Origin: Icerya purchasi
Taxonomy: Eukaryota; Arthropoda; Insecta; Hemiptera; Monophlebidae
Reading direction: 5' to 3'
Assembly (NCBI GenBank): GCA_039619475.1
Contig: CM077115.1
Location: 60,146,864 to 60,210,863, forward strand
DNA length: 64,000 bases
The notes beneath the pieces are model-generated. The model saw only the letters and a list, made by a program, of their open reading frames with translations. It did no database searches and was not told where the DNA came from. Below are positions 12,200 to 23,923 of the stretch, piece after piece; the first letter of the stretch is position 1, and each line of letters begins with the position of its first letter. Position numbers and translations under genes: made by a program.

Positions 12200-12960
12200 T
12201 GAAATATCATTTTTAATTGAAGGGAAGAGGGCAGGGTGGTATCGATCTATCGATTGCTGTGATGTCCGCTACTTCTATCCGTAGTCTTTTCTTCTTCTGC
12301 TGAGAGTTTTCTTTGGTCGGAAGGAGAAAATTTACTTGGTGAAAGGCAAGAGGAAGCGGGTCGAAGGAAGCGAGAGAAGTGTGAAATATTTCGGTGTTTT
12401 TCGGAGTTTGCACGATTTCCCAGATAATTGGCAGTTATTTATACTATTACTTTGTAAGATGGACGAAAAAAGTGTCTCAACTTTCATTCCGCTGAAAGTT
12501 TTTGGCCACTTGCTAATTTCAGTGCCGTATCGATGTGCGCCAAGCCTCTAGCACCCGCCGATGACCGCGCTTAACTTGCCAGAAGATTTATGTGCTTGCC
12601 AGCGTTGCTGTGTCGTTTCAACACGCGCGCACACGCAACACCGATAAATGTGTTCGCCTCACACGCACGCACATGCACCAATGTTACGCAGCGATCTCGG
12701 TGTGGGGGGCGAATTACAAAAATAGACTGCCAGTAGCGCTTTGGGACAGAGAGAGCGCTCGAAGGTCCGAGGCGACGCGAGCGAGAGAGCGCTCGGAGCA
12801 AATAAAAACATAAGATGTGGATCGTTGAGCAAAAAATACAGAGTCGACTGATGATCCTTACAAGTTCATTTTTGGATCCGATCCGTCGTCGAATGTGAAA
12901 AGGAAGACTCTTTATCACCGCCGCAAGCCCGAGTGCCCGCAGTTCGAGCGAACGGTGCTA
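12200..12960. promoter_or_regulatory. CpG-rich stretch with GAGA-type palindromes (candidate promoter)
   Basis: Base composition shifts sharply to GC- and CpG-rich compared with both sides. The 12-mer GAGAGAGCGCTC occurs twice, at 12749-12760 and 12783-12794, 34 bp apart, with other GAGAG motifs around. GAGA elements are common at insect promoters. No TSS, splice donor or reading frame can be fixed, so a promoter role, for tropomyosin or another gene, is an inference only. Confidence 0.25.
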
Positions 12961-13834
12961 CTCTGTCACGCACATTTTAATATTATTTTTTTTTTAGTGT
13001 TATCGAATTTTTTATTTATTTATTTTTAAAATCGCATCGTTTTGTGTTGTTACAAGTAGTGTTGTTCTCTAGTATTACAACTTTTGTTTTGCGACAAACC
13101 GACACACCTTCGTTCACATTTCTGTACGTACATATATGCATATATATATATATATATTTCTTTTTTTTATATATATATATATATATATACATGTTAATTA
13201 TTTATATAATCGCTATTAACACATATTTCATTTTTCTAAAATCGATAAAAAATAACATACTAATCCGGGGGCGGTTGACGAAAACATTTCTAATGTTGCG
13301 TATTATCATTCGAAGATGACAAAAGGAAAATATAGAAAAACCTTCAGAAATGCATTAAATAATGACGTAATATAAAAGCTGGTGTCGTAATGAATTCTGC
13401 GGTTTGAGGGAAAAAGTGTTAGATGTGCGAATAATAACGGAGTTCTCGCTCTATTTTCCGCTGTTATTATGTCATTTCTCCGAGAAACGTGATAAAATGC
13501 TTTATTATAAAAATTTTCCTAATAGTCCAGTATATATTTAAATCGCGTTTCATTCTTTTTTTTTTTTTTTAATTTTTTTATCAGTGTTGCTTCCTGTCAA
13601 AAATTTTCATTTCCCGCTGAATAGAGACGCCGAGTACGGCGGGGCAAAAATAATTTTCCCTTGTGACATTAAACTGGGTATTTCGAAAAAAACAAAAAAA
13701 AAATGATGGATAATATTTCGTACTTTAAAATATAAAAGTCACGGCTTTTGTTACGTTTAAATTCATGCTTCTGCCAATCTCTGTTGAAATACGATGGAGA
13801 TGACGATAATTTTTTGAAAGCACATAAGCGTAAA

Positions 13835-13865
<31 letters not shown>

Positions 13866-16599
13866 AATAATAATATTATTATTATGTTTTCCTCTTCTAA
13901 GCTTTTCGCAGGTTTAAGTTGTAGCTTCTCGGGCATGAACCAGGGAGAAGTACTTTACGTTTCTTTAAACATTCTGCATATTATATGAGTGGAATCTATG
14001 ATGACTGATTTTTGAATATCGGCTACTAGTTTTTCATAGTATAGATGTAATAACGAATATGGTATTATCCTAACCCTATTCATAGCCCAAAGTATTTTAA
14101 CCTCCACGGCTATTTCCTCATGCATTTATTTATTTTCATAGAGTATCTATTTTGAATGTTCTCGTTATTCACAACTGTAATATCAATAAGGCCCACATGT
14201 TTATTCTTCTTATTGACTAACGTTATGTATCAGGTCGGTTCGCAGCGACCGTTTTTATCTTATTATTATTATTATTAATGATTAAAAATATCATTTTGAT
14301 AATGTTTAAAGTCGAATAAAACCGCTGCATAATACTGTATAGCGCGAAATTTCTTTTTATAATGATATCGTAGAAACACACATCCATAAACGTATGAAAT
14401 GAGACGATGGGTGGAATTTAAGTTTAAAGCCCCCCCCCCCAAAAAAACCCAAAAGGAAACAAAAAGAAACAAAAATAAACGTCTCTGAAATTAGGTTATA
14501 AAGTAATTTTTGACAGCGAAGAGAAAAATGAATCAATTAGGTCTAATTAAAGTTTATGATGATTCGTAAGTTCTGGATAATCCCATGCGTTAAATCCGGG
14601 CGATTATTACAGTGTCGATAATAATACTACTATAGTTTAAAAGATGGTATACACTTTGTTTATCCCTCCCCCGAGATGTATCATTTCGTAAAAATTGAGT
14701 CACGCGTGGAGTAATTTTGAAGAGAAAAATGTCGTTTTAATTTTTCTCACAAAACTTTGACACTTTTTAGCACTTTGAAAGTCGGCTCTTTTAATAAGTT
14801 TCGTATGTAATTTTACGCGTGGGAGCTAGCCATTGCTACTTTCAAAAAAGAAACATACACGTTCTATGACTTTCAATGAAATCTCTTTAAAAAAAATATT
14901 GTAAAAGTTTTTAGCTCAATTCAAAAAAAAAAAATGTGTTTGACAATTTTCACTTGTCAATATAGTCACCGTTCGAGGCGGAAATTACTATATTTAACAC
15001 GCGAATTTCGGTAGTTTTACAATAAGGGTGTTCTACAAATGCGTACATTTTGTACTTTTTTTTCGGATTTTAGCATCTTTCTCAGGCTATATCGAGAGCC
15101 GAAAAATACCCGAAAATAAAAGCAAGACTATCAAAAATGTAGTCTTCGCCCCGATTTAAATATATGACATATATATATATATATATATATAAAAAAAGAA
15201 CTTGAAAAAAAGAAACATAAAAAAATTTACAAAAAGTTGTTTTTAAAATTTTGTAATCTTTTTTCTTTCCCGTTTAATTTTACATGAGTGTAACTATTAA
15301 GTCACATTACACGCGACACACACTTGTATTTTAAAATTACCTTGTTAGGTTGTTGCTTTTTAATGAAAGACAGCGTGTCAATTATTTAATCGTTCGGGAC
15401 ATTTAAATAGCCTAACCGGCATGAACAAGTTTCTGTGTTTCGAATGGTACGTGCAAGAAAGAGACATTCGTTAAACTAAACGGAAGAGGGTCACACGGAT
15501 GGCGCAGATACCACAACACATAATTGTGCGATAATTAATTGTGTCTTATGCGACCCCAATCAGCGCTGAGAATTCTCTGCGTGTATTGTTTACTTTTGCA
15601 GGATAATCAATATGCTATATACACATCTCGGTCATTTCGGGACAATTAAAATGTTTATAAATTTCAGCAAAAACTGAGTAAATAGTTTAATGACGAAGGC
15701 CGCTGGTGTCGGAAAGGAAGAAAAAACATAGTTAATTTCTAAGCCGATTTAATCGATGCCAGAGCTTTTTCCCTTTCCACAATGTTCGTTTTTCGACTCC
15801 ATTTTTTAAAACCGGTTGCACTAATTAAAACAAAGGTATCATCGTAATTGACCGACCGCGTGAAATCGTTAACAGAACAGCGTGCGTTCAAAGTTAGATA
15901 TGTGTGGCTAAATGTTGCTTTCATATTCACGATAATTATTCGTGCAATTCATCCTGCTTTCATGTTGCATAATTAATACACGTTAAAACGACCAAAAAAT
16001 TAACCAATCGCGTGTAATTAATTGTTTCAGAAAACTGTAGGCGCCCAGAATTGGAGCTATTTTAAAAATATATTTATTAGCAATCGATTTAATGAAATTG
16101 AATTCACGCGTTCAAAAACCGAAAAGAATGTGTGTCTCTTTTTTCACTACACAGACGCGAAAAAAAGTAAAACAATATCGCTTGTGTAATTAATGAGATT
16201 GCATTCAAAATCCCCGATCTAAACCAAAATCAAAATGTTTGTACGAATTGTTCGTATTCAATTGTTTTTATTTTTTAGATTTTTTCTTTTCAGAAGTTAA
16301 AAATATTCTAAATCTCGCAGATTTGAGCGTTTTCAAAAGAAAAGTTCAATTACTGCGTTTGTAAGTGCTAACGATACAGTATGAAGTTTTCTTTAACGGT
16401 TTAAATTAATGTATTTTTAAAGAGGAGAAAATTCGAATACATGATTACCCTATGATTTTTCTGGTTTCATTTTTCAATTCAGCTCGTATCTTTTTTCCTC
16501 CGATGAGGCGAAAAATTAAAAATAAAACTCGCCTTTATTAGATATAAAAGTTTATCTTTTTTTAAAAACCTCGCAATTTCAATTAAAAATAATTCTAAG
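12961..16599. other. AT-rich intergenic sequence, no gene seen
   Basis: Contains TA microsatellites (13138-13190, 15166-15192), an ATT run flanked by its complement (about 13838-13886, able to fold back) and homopolymer runs such as C10 near 14431. I see no coding or transposon signal. Confidence 0.5.
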
Positions 16600-17372
16600 G
16601 CTGGACGGAAGGGGCAGCGCACACTAAAGAAACTCTTTAGCGGAGAAAGAAATGACACACGACCGAACTAAACATCGCTTGTCGTAGAGAGAGCGAATAG
16701 CGAACGGCACCGCGATGTTTTAATAATAAAAATGTCCTTTTCATGATGTAATTTTCTAGTAATCGACATTATGACGTAATCGGTGAAATAAATTTAAAAT
16801 ATGTAGCAACGTCGAAAACTATACGGCAGCGGGGGGTGGCGAGCGAGCGGGAGAAGGATAAATATGTCGCGTCTATAAATAGAATTTCTTCTAATGCAGA
16901 TTACTATTTGTCCTAAATGTACGCTAAGTCTGACAACATCTCGCCTGGTGTGGAGGTTATTTCAAGGTGCGCGCATTCTTTCGGAAATATGTTAAATGCA
17001 TAATTAAAAAAAAAAAAAGGAACACACTCCCACGCCGCTTCCTGACCGCCGTACGAGTCCCGATGATATTTGATAATCGAAATATTAAAAACCGGGACGG
17101 ACCGTAATCGAATTCGGACACGGCAAGAGACGAAAAAGTCTAATAGCCGAAAAGATGAAAAATTCTCCGATCTCGAGCTCTTAGTTAAATACCACTTTTT
17201 TTTGGCACGTAACTGCTGCGTGTTTACACGATGTCGAAGAGAGTTTAAAATTTCTACTTCGTCTGTGTTCAAACAGTCGTCGTCGTCATCTTTGCCCGAG
17301 TGTTGTTTAATCGGTAAACATTTTCCGAGAGGCACCAATGGTGGAAAGGATATAGTTTTAGTTTTGACGTAA
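16600..17372 (+). promoter_or_regulatory. candidate promoter/first-exon region with TATA/MEF2-like box
   Basis: A GC-richer island in AT-rich surroundings. CTATAAATAG at 16873-16882 fits both a TATA box and the MEF2 consensus YTAWWWWTAR. An initiator-like GCAGATT follows about 24 bp downstream (CA at 16897-16898). A good splice donor, GACGTAAGT, occurs at about 17367. Tropomyosin genes in flies are MEF2 targets and the tropomyosin below must have an upstream non-coding exon, so this is a plausible site, but 11.5 kb away and unproven. Confidence 0.25.
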
Positions 17373-17927
17373 GTTACGGGGAAAAAATAGATTTTACGCG
17401 TTGTCTGAAATTACGGGGGAAAAATAACATTGGAAATTCAACGCATTTGTCTGTGTAAAGGAAATAACAACGAATAAATAAGAAGCCAGAAAAATATTTT
17501 CGAAAATGGTTAGCGTGAAAAATTCGCGGTAAGGCCAAGGCCGCGCTGGAAAATCGCACGGCCGTGAAAATTTTCTTTTTATTTTCTTCTAGAAAATAAT
17601 AAGCCATTATTATACGATAATAGTTGTATTACGTAAGATAAGGGCACCTGATAGGGAAAGAAAAAAAATATATATTTTTTTCATTGAAGAGCTAGGCCCT
17701 TCCAATAGGGTGAGTTCTAGGAGAAAGTGTCGGTTTTTACGTACGTTAAGAAGCTAATTCGATTCTCACAATCTCTATATTGTTATTATAACTTTTTTTA
17801 ATATTATTATGGCATGTTTTTTGTTTTTTTTTTCAGTAAGTTTATCATGCGAGGTCGCTGCGACAGTAGAAAAATTGTCGCTATTCTGTGTTTATAAGTG
17901 TGTTTGGTAACATCATTAGTCCTTTTC

Positions 17928-17968
<41 letters not shown>
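17373..17968. other. unassigned sequence with TTA microsatellite
   Basis: No gene seen. A (TTA)n run of about 12 units lies at 17930-17966. Confidence 0.5.
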
Positions 17969-18150
17969 TGGGTTCGTCATTGGTCAACGAACTGGAGGAA
18001 TCAGATATTTATGAGATAGCCAACAAAAATGTATCAAGCGCTCGGATGACAGAAGGGGAAGAATAAATGAAGAGCACTGTAGGGAGTCGGTTGATAAAAG
18101 AGAAAGGAGGAGAAGAACACGATTGTTCCATTGAAAACGAAGAGTGTTCA
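17969..18150 (-). repeat. dispersed repeat, copy 1 of 2 (partner at 63780-63930)
   Basis: Read on the minus strand this segment matches 63780-63930 on the plus strand: both contain CTCCT, then CATTC/CATTTATTC, then CTTCTGT, GACT/GCTTGAT, TTGTTGGCTATCTC and end at GACGAACCC. In translation both give SPSV...LD.FL.AIS. It is a fragment of an unidentified transposable element. Confidence 0.6.
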
Positions 18151-18158
18151 AACATTAT

Positions 18159-18402
18159 GTAAAGTAAAGTAAAGTAAAGTGAGTCCCATACCCTTGATAA
18201 GGTATCATGGATTGTGAAGTTAAGGTCCATAATAGTACTAAGCCTAATGAATATTGGGGCCAGTTCCTTTCTACTTGGGATCATCCGCCTTTACTTTCCC
18301 AGATTTCTCTGGTACCGAATTATTTCAGGCTGGGTAAGCTTGGGAGCGACTTGGATCCGGGACGAGACAAGTCTCGAAAATCCATGATACCTTCGACTTG
18401 GT
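18159..18402 (-). repeat. tRNA-derived SINE, truncated at its tRNA end
   Basis: Has the TAAAGTAAAGTAAAGTAAAG tail (plus-strand view), the GGTATCATGGATTGTGAAG, GGGGCCAGTTC and CTTTACTTTCCCAGATTTCTC blocks, and GACTTGGATCCGGGACGAGA of the family. The A-box end is replaced by unrelated sequence after about 18402. Confidence 0.85.
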
Positions 18403-20636
18403 GATCGCATACAAAGTGACTATTGTTGGAAGGATGTAGAATATGGAGATGGAACGAAGGTGAAACAAGCTTCCACGACTACCTCTTCCCGCTTTTACGA
18501 GTATTTTTCTCTGCACGTCAATTTGAAAAAAAAAGTCATCATTTTCTGAATTATTCATCAGATCTTCCATGTACAATTCTTATTTTTATGCTATATTTAA
18601 AATCTGCTCAGCAGCACGTCTCAATTCACAATATTACCATATCCGTTTTATCTTGCGCTAGCACCACTACATTTCTCGAAGGAATTTATTCTTTTTCCGG
18701 TTATTTTTCTTTTGGAATCCATGTTTCCCAGCCATATCTAATTATTGTCCACATAAATCTCGCAGTTTTTTTTAGTATACCTTCTGAATTTTTAAAAGCA
18801 TTTTTTGCTCGCCTGATACGGCCTATCTCTTCTTCGTTCCCCGACCATCATCTGCAATTCTTGCTCCCGAGAATTTTTTAATTTTTTGACTCGTACTAAA
18901 AAACATTTGTCGGTGATAATTGTTTTTATAACGGGTCTCATTTTGATAGTTTGGTTTTAACTGATTTTCATTATTTTCGTCTTACGTTCATTCCACCGAG
19001 TCTCCCTGTTTAGTGTGGATAGCATTCTTCTCTGTAGTTGCTGTTTCTCCAATCTATTGTCCGGAGGATACTCAAAAATTAATAATTTTTATATTTTTTA
19101 TTTCGCGCGTAATTTATATTTACGAAGATGAATGTTTTTTTTTTATTTCCAAAAAAATAAGTAAAAGCGAGTTGAGATTTTTTTTTTTTTTTTTTTTTAT
19201 CGAGCGTCTTTTATTTCCCACTGAAAACCCGTCGGTTATACAATAAAACTTTTTTCAGAAATCAATACCTGTGCATGCGGAACAAAATTGATTCGGTACT
19301 TTCCGAGATTAGTTTGCACTAATGCTGTGAAAAACGACTTTTTTCATATTTATCCCTGTATATATTACAGTAAGCTGAACTCTAACGAAAAATATGCTTT
19401 CTCTGTATATGTACGGTGTAGTGGTTATGGATGTACATAAGTTTTCCCGTTCGGTTGTTCACAAAAATTTTTCACATTTACCAGCGTCGCTAATATCATT
19501 GAAAAATGTACAATTTGTAATTGTTTCATTTTTTTTTTTTTTTTTTTTTTTTAGATTTCAGTATTTTAGTGAAGACATTAAGAATTGGAAGAGGAAAAAA
19601 ATTATATTCTTAAACGTTTAGAGATAAAGAACGAAAATGATAAAGGGAAAAGAAAATAACAGAAGTAAAACACGAGATGAAAGAATGTAGAGACGAGGGT
19701 AGGAATGTTAAGTTTTAAGAGAAATAGACGGAGGAGGTTAACAAACATTTAAGTCAAACACACGATGATGAACGTTGTTAAAACGGACGGTGAGGCGTTA
19801 GAATGGAGTAGATGCAGGAAGAATGATAAAACTAAAAAGCAGACAACGCGAGATTGCAACACGTTTTAAAAAAAGTATCTAAAAAATCAGGTTACGAAGG
19901 AGTTAATCATGTACTGGACGACGAAAAACATTGATCTTCCCCACCTTTTGTTATACTTTTTTTTTTCAATCTACCTATGGATGTTGTTCAGTAATGCGCT
20001 GATTCAATTGAAACTGTATTTACAAATTATTTAAGCCAAGTTTTTTTATCTGTATATTAAATAATTTCAAATAGTTTTGGTATAAAATTATTAGAAAAAA
20101 AAGGGCGGGGGGGGCTTAACCTAAAACCTGTTTTGCTTTGAAATTTTAAATTATTACTTGCGGAATAATTATCGAATTGTAAACTGTTTAAAATTTGAAA
20201 TAATTTTATATCACCCTTTATAATTAAATTACTAAAAAAAAAGAGACTTAATAAAAAGTCTCCTTGCTTTGTAATTTCTCCTTCGCCGTGAACTCGTAGA
20301 ATAATTATTAAATTTGTAAACAATTTAGAATATCAGAATAATTTCAAATTGTTTTAAGGGAAATTACTAAAAAAAAAAAACCTCAACGCTGTCACGGGAA
20401 AAGGCTGGTTCAAAAATGCTTGAAATGAGCGTGTTCGCTTTAAATTTTATTAGCCGTACACGGAAATTCGTGCCCGAACAGAAATGATAGGCAGTAAAGT
20501 TTTGTTCGTTATAAGTTTCAAGGGCAAACGGCGAATTCGCGCGTGTTCAAAAAGAATAAAGTTTTTTGCTTTTTGAATTACTACTTAACTTGGCGAAAAT
20601 GAGATTAAAAACCCGAAGAAGCTAAAGCGCTAAACT
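18403..20636. other. intergenic sequence without recognised gene
   Basis: The longest open frame is a 152-codon plus-strand frame (18423-18881) with no recognisable domain and a composition typical of T-rich antisense sequence. A diverged tandem repeat occurs at 20050-20390. Confidence 0.45.
20050..20390. repeat. diverged tandem repeat, period about 135-140 bp
   Basis: Three blocks share ATAATTTCAAAT..., an AAATTACTAAAAAAAA-like end and a following AATAATTAT...AATTGTAAAC segment, centred near 20070, 20200 and 20345. Confidence 0.5.
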
Positions 20637-20637
20637 A

Positions 20638-21944
20638 CGAGGGTGGTTCAAATATAAACCGGAATTTCGTCATAAAAATTTTTATTTTATACTTACAGTG
20701 CTCATATTTTTTACAATTTTTCGAGATAACCCCCCGTCGCACGCTACGCACTTTTTCCACCTCTCCGGCAATTTTTTTATTCCTTTTTCGTAAAAATCTC
20801 GCGGCTTATCTCGTAGCCATTTGCGCACGAACGATTCCACCTCATCGTTGCTGTCGAAACGTTGTCCACCAAGTGCTTCTTTCAACGGGCCAAACAAATA
20901 ATAATCACAAGGCGACAAATCTGGACTGTAAGGAGAATGTTCAAGTGTTTCCCAGCCCAATTCGGCCAATGTCTCCATCGTGAGCCGAGCGGTATGTGGC
21001 CTGGCGTTGTCTTGAAGCAGTATCGCACTACGGATCAGAATTTTGCGCCTTTTTGTTCGATAGGCCGGTTTGACTGTGTTTTTTTTTCGGTGGTTACTGT
21101 AATACTGCGCCGTCACAGTACGTTGTTCAGTTAGGAAATCGACTGCGATCACTCCCTTCATGTCCCAAAACACGGTACACAACACCTTCCCAGCTGACTG
21201 TGTAACCTTCGCCTTGACTGGCGCTCCCTCTTTTTTCTTCCGCCACTCCATAGACGAGCGTTTACTTTCCGGCGTATAGTAGTGTACCCAAGTTTCGTCC
21301 GTGGTGAATATTCGCCGCAATAAATTCTCTCCTTCCTCTTCATACCGCTGCAGGAGACGCGTACAAACTTCCCAACGAGTGAATTTCTGTTCAAAATTCA
21401 GAAGTCTTGGTACCCATCTGGCTGCAATTTTGCGATAACCTAGCCGATCATGAATTATTGTCTCAATACTACCCCTATGCTGATGCCCAATTCGTCGGTC
21501 ATATCGCGTACACGGACGCGTCGGTCAGCCAAAATGAGTTGTTCGATGGCTTTGACGTGTTCATCTGTAATGCTGGTTTTTGGGCGCCGCGCATGTGGTA
21601 TGTTTGACACCACTTCACGTCCTTTTCGAAACGCGGAACAACACTCGTACACTTGAGTTTTGGAGAGACACTCATCGCCGAACTGTTCGCGTAATTTTCG
21701 GTAAATGTCCACGGATTTTACGTCGTCTTTGACTAAAAAACGAATAATGATGCGTTGCGCAACAGACACTGGTACTTATTTTTCACTCATGGCTCTAACT
21801 ACACTAAAAAGTGAGGTTACGCGGTTCTAATTGCTCTGCACTCTTCGTAACAAACCGTTCTAACTGCCAGTGCAACCACTTTTTCCACAATAAATTTTTC
21901 GCCCGTTTATTTAAAAATTCCGGTTTATATTTGAACCACCCTCG
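20638..21944 (-). mobile_element. mariner element with perfect TIRs, transposase broken
   Basis: A 1307-bp element flanked by TA (20636-20637 and 21945-21946). Its TIRs begin CGAGGGTGGTTCAAATATAA and are identical for 30 bp. The transposase on the minus strand belongs to a different mariner lineage from the 40.8 and 60.6 kb copies. Confidence 0.9.
20682..21796 (-). pseudogene. mariner transposase pseudogene (DD34D)
   Basis: The start is MSEK followed at once by a stop (TAA, about 21780). The reading then continues with SVAQRIIIRFLVKDD (first HTH), CLSKTQVYECCSAFRKGREVV, RRPKTS and RVRDMTDELGISIG (second HTH). A frameshift near 21460 moves the frame; from IIHDRLGYRKIAARWVP it stays open through TTDETWVHYYTPESKR (first Asp), LLQDNARPHTAR (second Asp) and YSPDLSPCDYYLF (third Asp). 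Thirty-four residues lie between the second and third Asp, i.e. DD34D. All three catalytic residues survive, but one stop and one frameshift make it inactive. TIRs are intact, so it could still be mobilised in trans. Confidence 0.85.
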
Positions 21945-22912
21945 TAATACAAAAAAAAATATTTTCTTCTTTTTTCTTTATACTGACGACCGTGCCTCGG
22001 GCTGATAAAAAGGAAAAACAGGGTGAAAATCATTAAAAATCATGAATGAAAGAAGGTGAAGATTAATCGCGACTTACGCATTAGGGAAAATGGAAAATTG
22101 AAATTGAGAAGATTAAACGCGTGGAAGGGACGGAAAGAATTCAAAAAAGATACAATATTAGATCTTAATTCGATATCATGGAAAGGAATTTTCCTCCTCA
22201 CCCATAATTTTCTTGATACTTGCCCTCTCTTAAAAACTTACACAATCTCTGATATTTGCTACCTTCGCTTTAACCACAGTCTCCTTCCTGCATCATTTTC
22301 TCGGTTTTCATCTGAATCAATTTTGTCCTTTTCACCCCTCTTCCGTATACCTTCCTTGTGATGCTAATCACAGTTTATTTGAATATGTGTGGCCTTCTCT
22401 TAAGCAATCTTATCTTTCTATTCTTCTCTATTAAAACTCGGTATCATTTCTACAACCTCCTTATCGGTGCTTCTATTTCGGTTATTCCTACCTTTTTATC
22501 CTCTGTCCTTAAGCACGTAATAATATAAATTAATTTTCTCTCCATTTCTTGGGCTAATGTCTTTGCTGACAAACCCACTTAAAACTAAAAAAAAAAATAA
22601 AAATTGATAGAGCGTGGCGAACAGGCAAGGAAAGGATACAAAGTACAATATAGGAAGTCTAAAACAAATATGAATACAGAACAGAGGAAAGATCGCTCGA
22701 AAAAAAAAAATTGCTATTAGGATTTCAGATAATTTTACATCACTAACGAAGAATGTCTGTCTCAGAGTTGATTTTCGTATTCGCTTTCTCGTGTAATTCT
22801 CGGAAATGCTTTCGAACTTTTTCAGAGAGTTTTGTAAAGCTTATTACAAAATTAATTTTTTTTTTTTTGTAAAACTAATTAATGTTATAAACTAATAATA
22901 AATAACTCGAGG
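21945..22912. other. unassigned sequence
   Basis: A 101-codon plus-strand frame (22056-22361) has no recognisable domain. I see nothing else. Confidence 0.4.
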
Positions 22913-23155
22913 AAAGTAAATCCAAGATATCCTTGATAATCTATCATGGATTGTAAAGTCACGGTTCTCACACAAAGCCAACGGGCACTAAGTAGGTCAG
23001 TTCTTTTCTCATGGGATTCGCCTTTACTTTCTCAGATGTCTCTGTTACCAAATTCAATTTCAGTTTAGATATATACTTGGCATCCAGAACGAGACAACTC
23101 CTGAAAACCTATGAGATTTGTAAGCACTTTAACTCTATACTAACCGCGCTACGCA
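22913..23155 (-). repeat. tRNA-derived SINE, old diverged copy
   Basis: Recognisable blocks in order: AAAGTAAATCCAAGATATCCTTGATAA, TATCATGGATTGTAAAG, GGTCAGTTCTTTTCTC, CGCCTTTACTTTCTCAGAT, CAGAACGAGACAA and a degraded ACTAACCGCGCTACG head. More substitutions and gaps than the other copies. Confidence 0.75.
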
Positions 23156-23578
23156 ACAAATAACTTAAAAGAGTAATTAATGAAATAAATTACAAAAAAA
23201 ACAAAACAAAAACAAACACAAGAATAGCAAAAAAAAATCCGAAAAGCAAGGGATAATCAAAACTACACAATCGCGCAAAAAACTGGACCGAGTTGTATCA
23301 GACGAAAACGCAATCATAACCATACAGAGTTTCTGTTCGTTTTCATGCAGTATAATTCTCAGTCAAGTTTTTGTAATTTTTGTGATTTTGTAATTTAGAG
23401 CATCTGATTTTCGGATTTTTTTGCTATTCTTATGTTATTTTTTGTAATTGTTGATGAACTGAAAATTTTTGTTTTTTCTCTCTTTGTTTTTTTAACTGAA
23501 GAAGGACTGAAAATGTTGCGGAAATACATGATGAGAGATTATCGCTTAATGTAGGTAATATAATTTATTAATCATTTC
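23156..23578. other. unassigned AT-rich sequence
   Basis: No gene or repeat recognised. Confidence 0.45.
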
Positions 23579-23915
23579 CAGGGCCGTATCTAGATCAAAA
23601 TTACGGGAGAGGTTACGAAACTATTTTTATATATATATATATATATGTGTGTATTAGCATGAAATATATTTATTTATAAATAGTGCACTAAAGCCTTGTA
23701 GTCAATTATTGTATATGCAATATTTGAACACTACAATCAAAGCAAATAAAAAAGAAGTTAATTCATAAAAATTTCAATTTTTTTTTCTTTTGTCAAAAAT
23801 TGAAAAGAAATAAATTTATTCTGAACTTCAGTCCATTTAATTCAAGCAGTTATTATTTCGCAGATTTTTCGGGGGTGGTTTGAACCCTGAAAACCCCTCC
23901 TCAGATACGGCCCTG
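23579..23915. mobile_element. hAT-type MITE with perfect 8-bp target duplication
   Basis: A 337-bp non-autonomous element. The TIRs are CAGGGCCGTATCT at the left and its exact complement AGATACGGCCCTG at the right; CAGGG is typical of hAT ends. The 8 bases ATCATTTC occur directly on both sides (23571-23578 and 23916-23923), as expected for hAT insertion. The interior holds a TA microsatellite and no reading frame. A second, older copy lies at 25.29-26.31 kb. Confidence 0.85.
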
Positions 23916-23923
23916 ATCATTTC

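Noticed and set aside
16913..17338. 141-codon minus-strand frame
   Set aside because: Overlaps a plus-strand open frame in a GC-richer island. No conserved motif, and a Phe run from a poly-A stretch.
18423..18881. 152-codon open frame, the longest outside the transposases
   Set aside because: No recognisable domain, Phe/Ser/Leu-rich composition as expected from antisense of A-rich sequence, and it lies next to a SINE. Not enough to call a gene.
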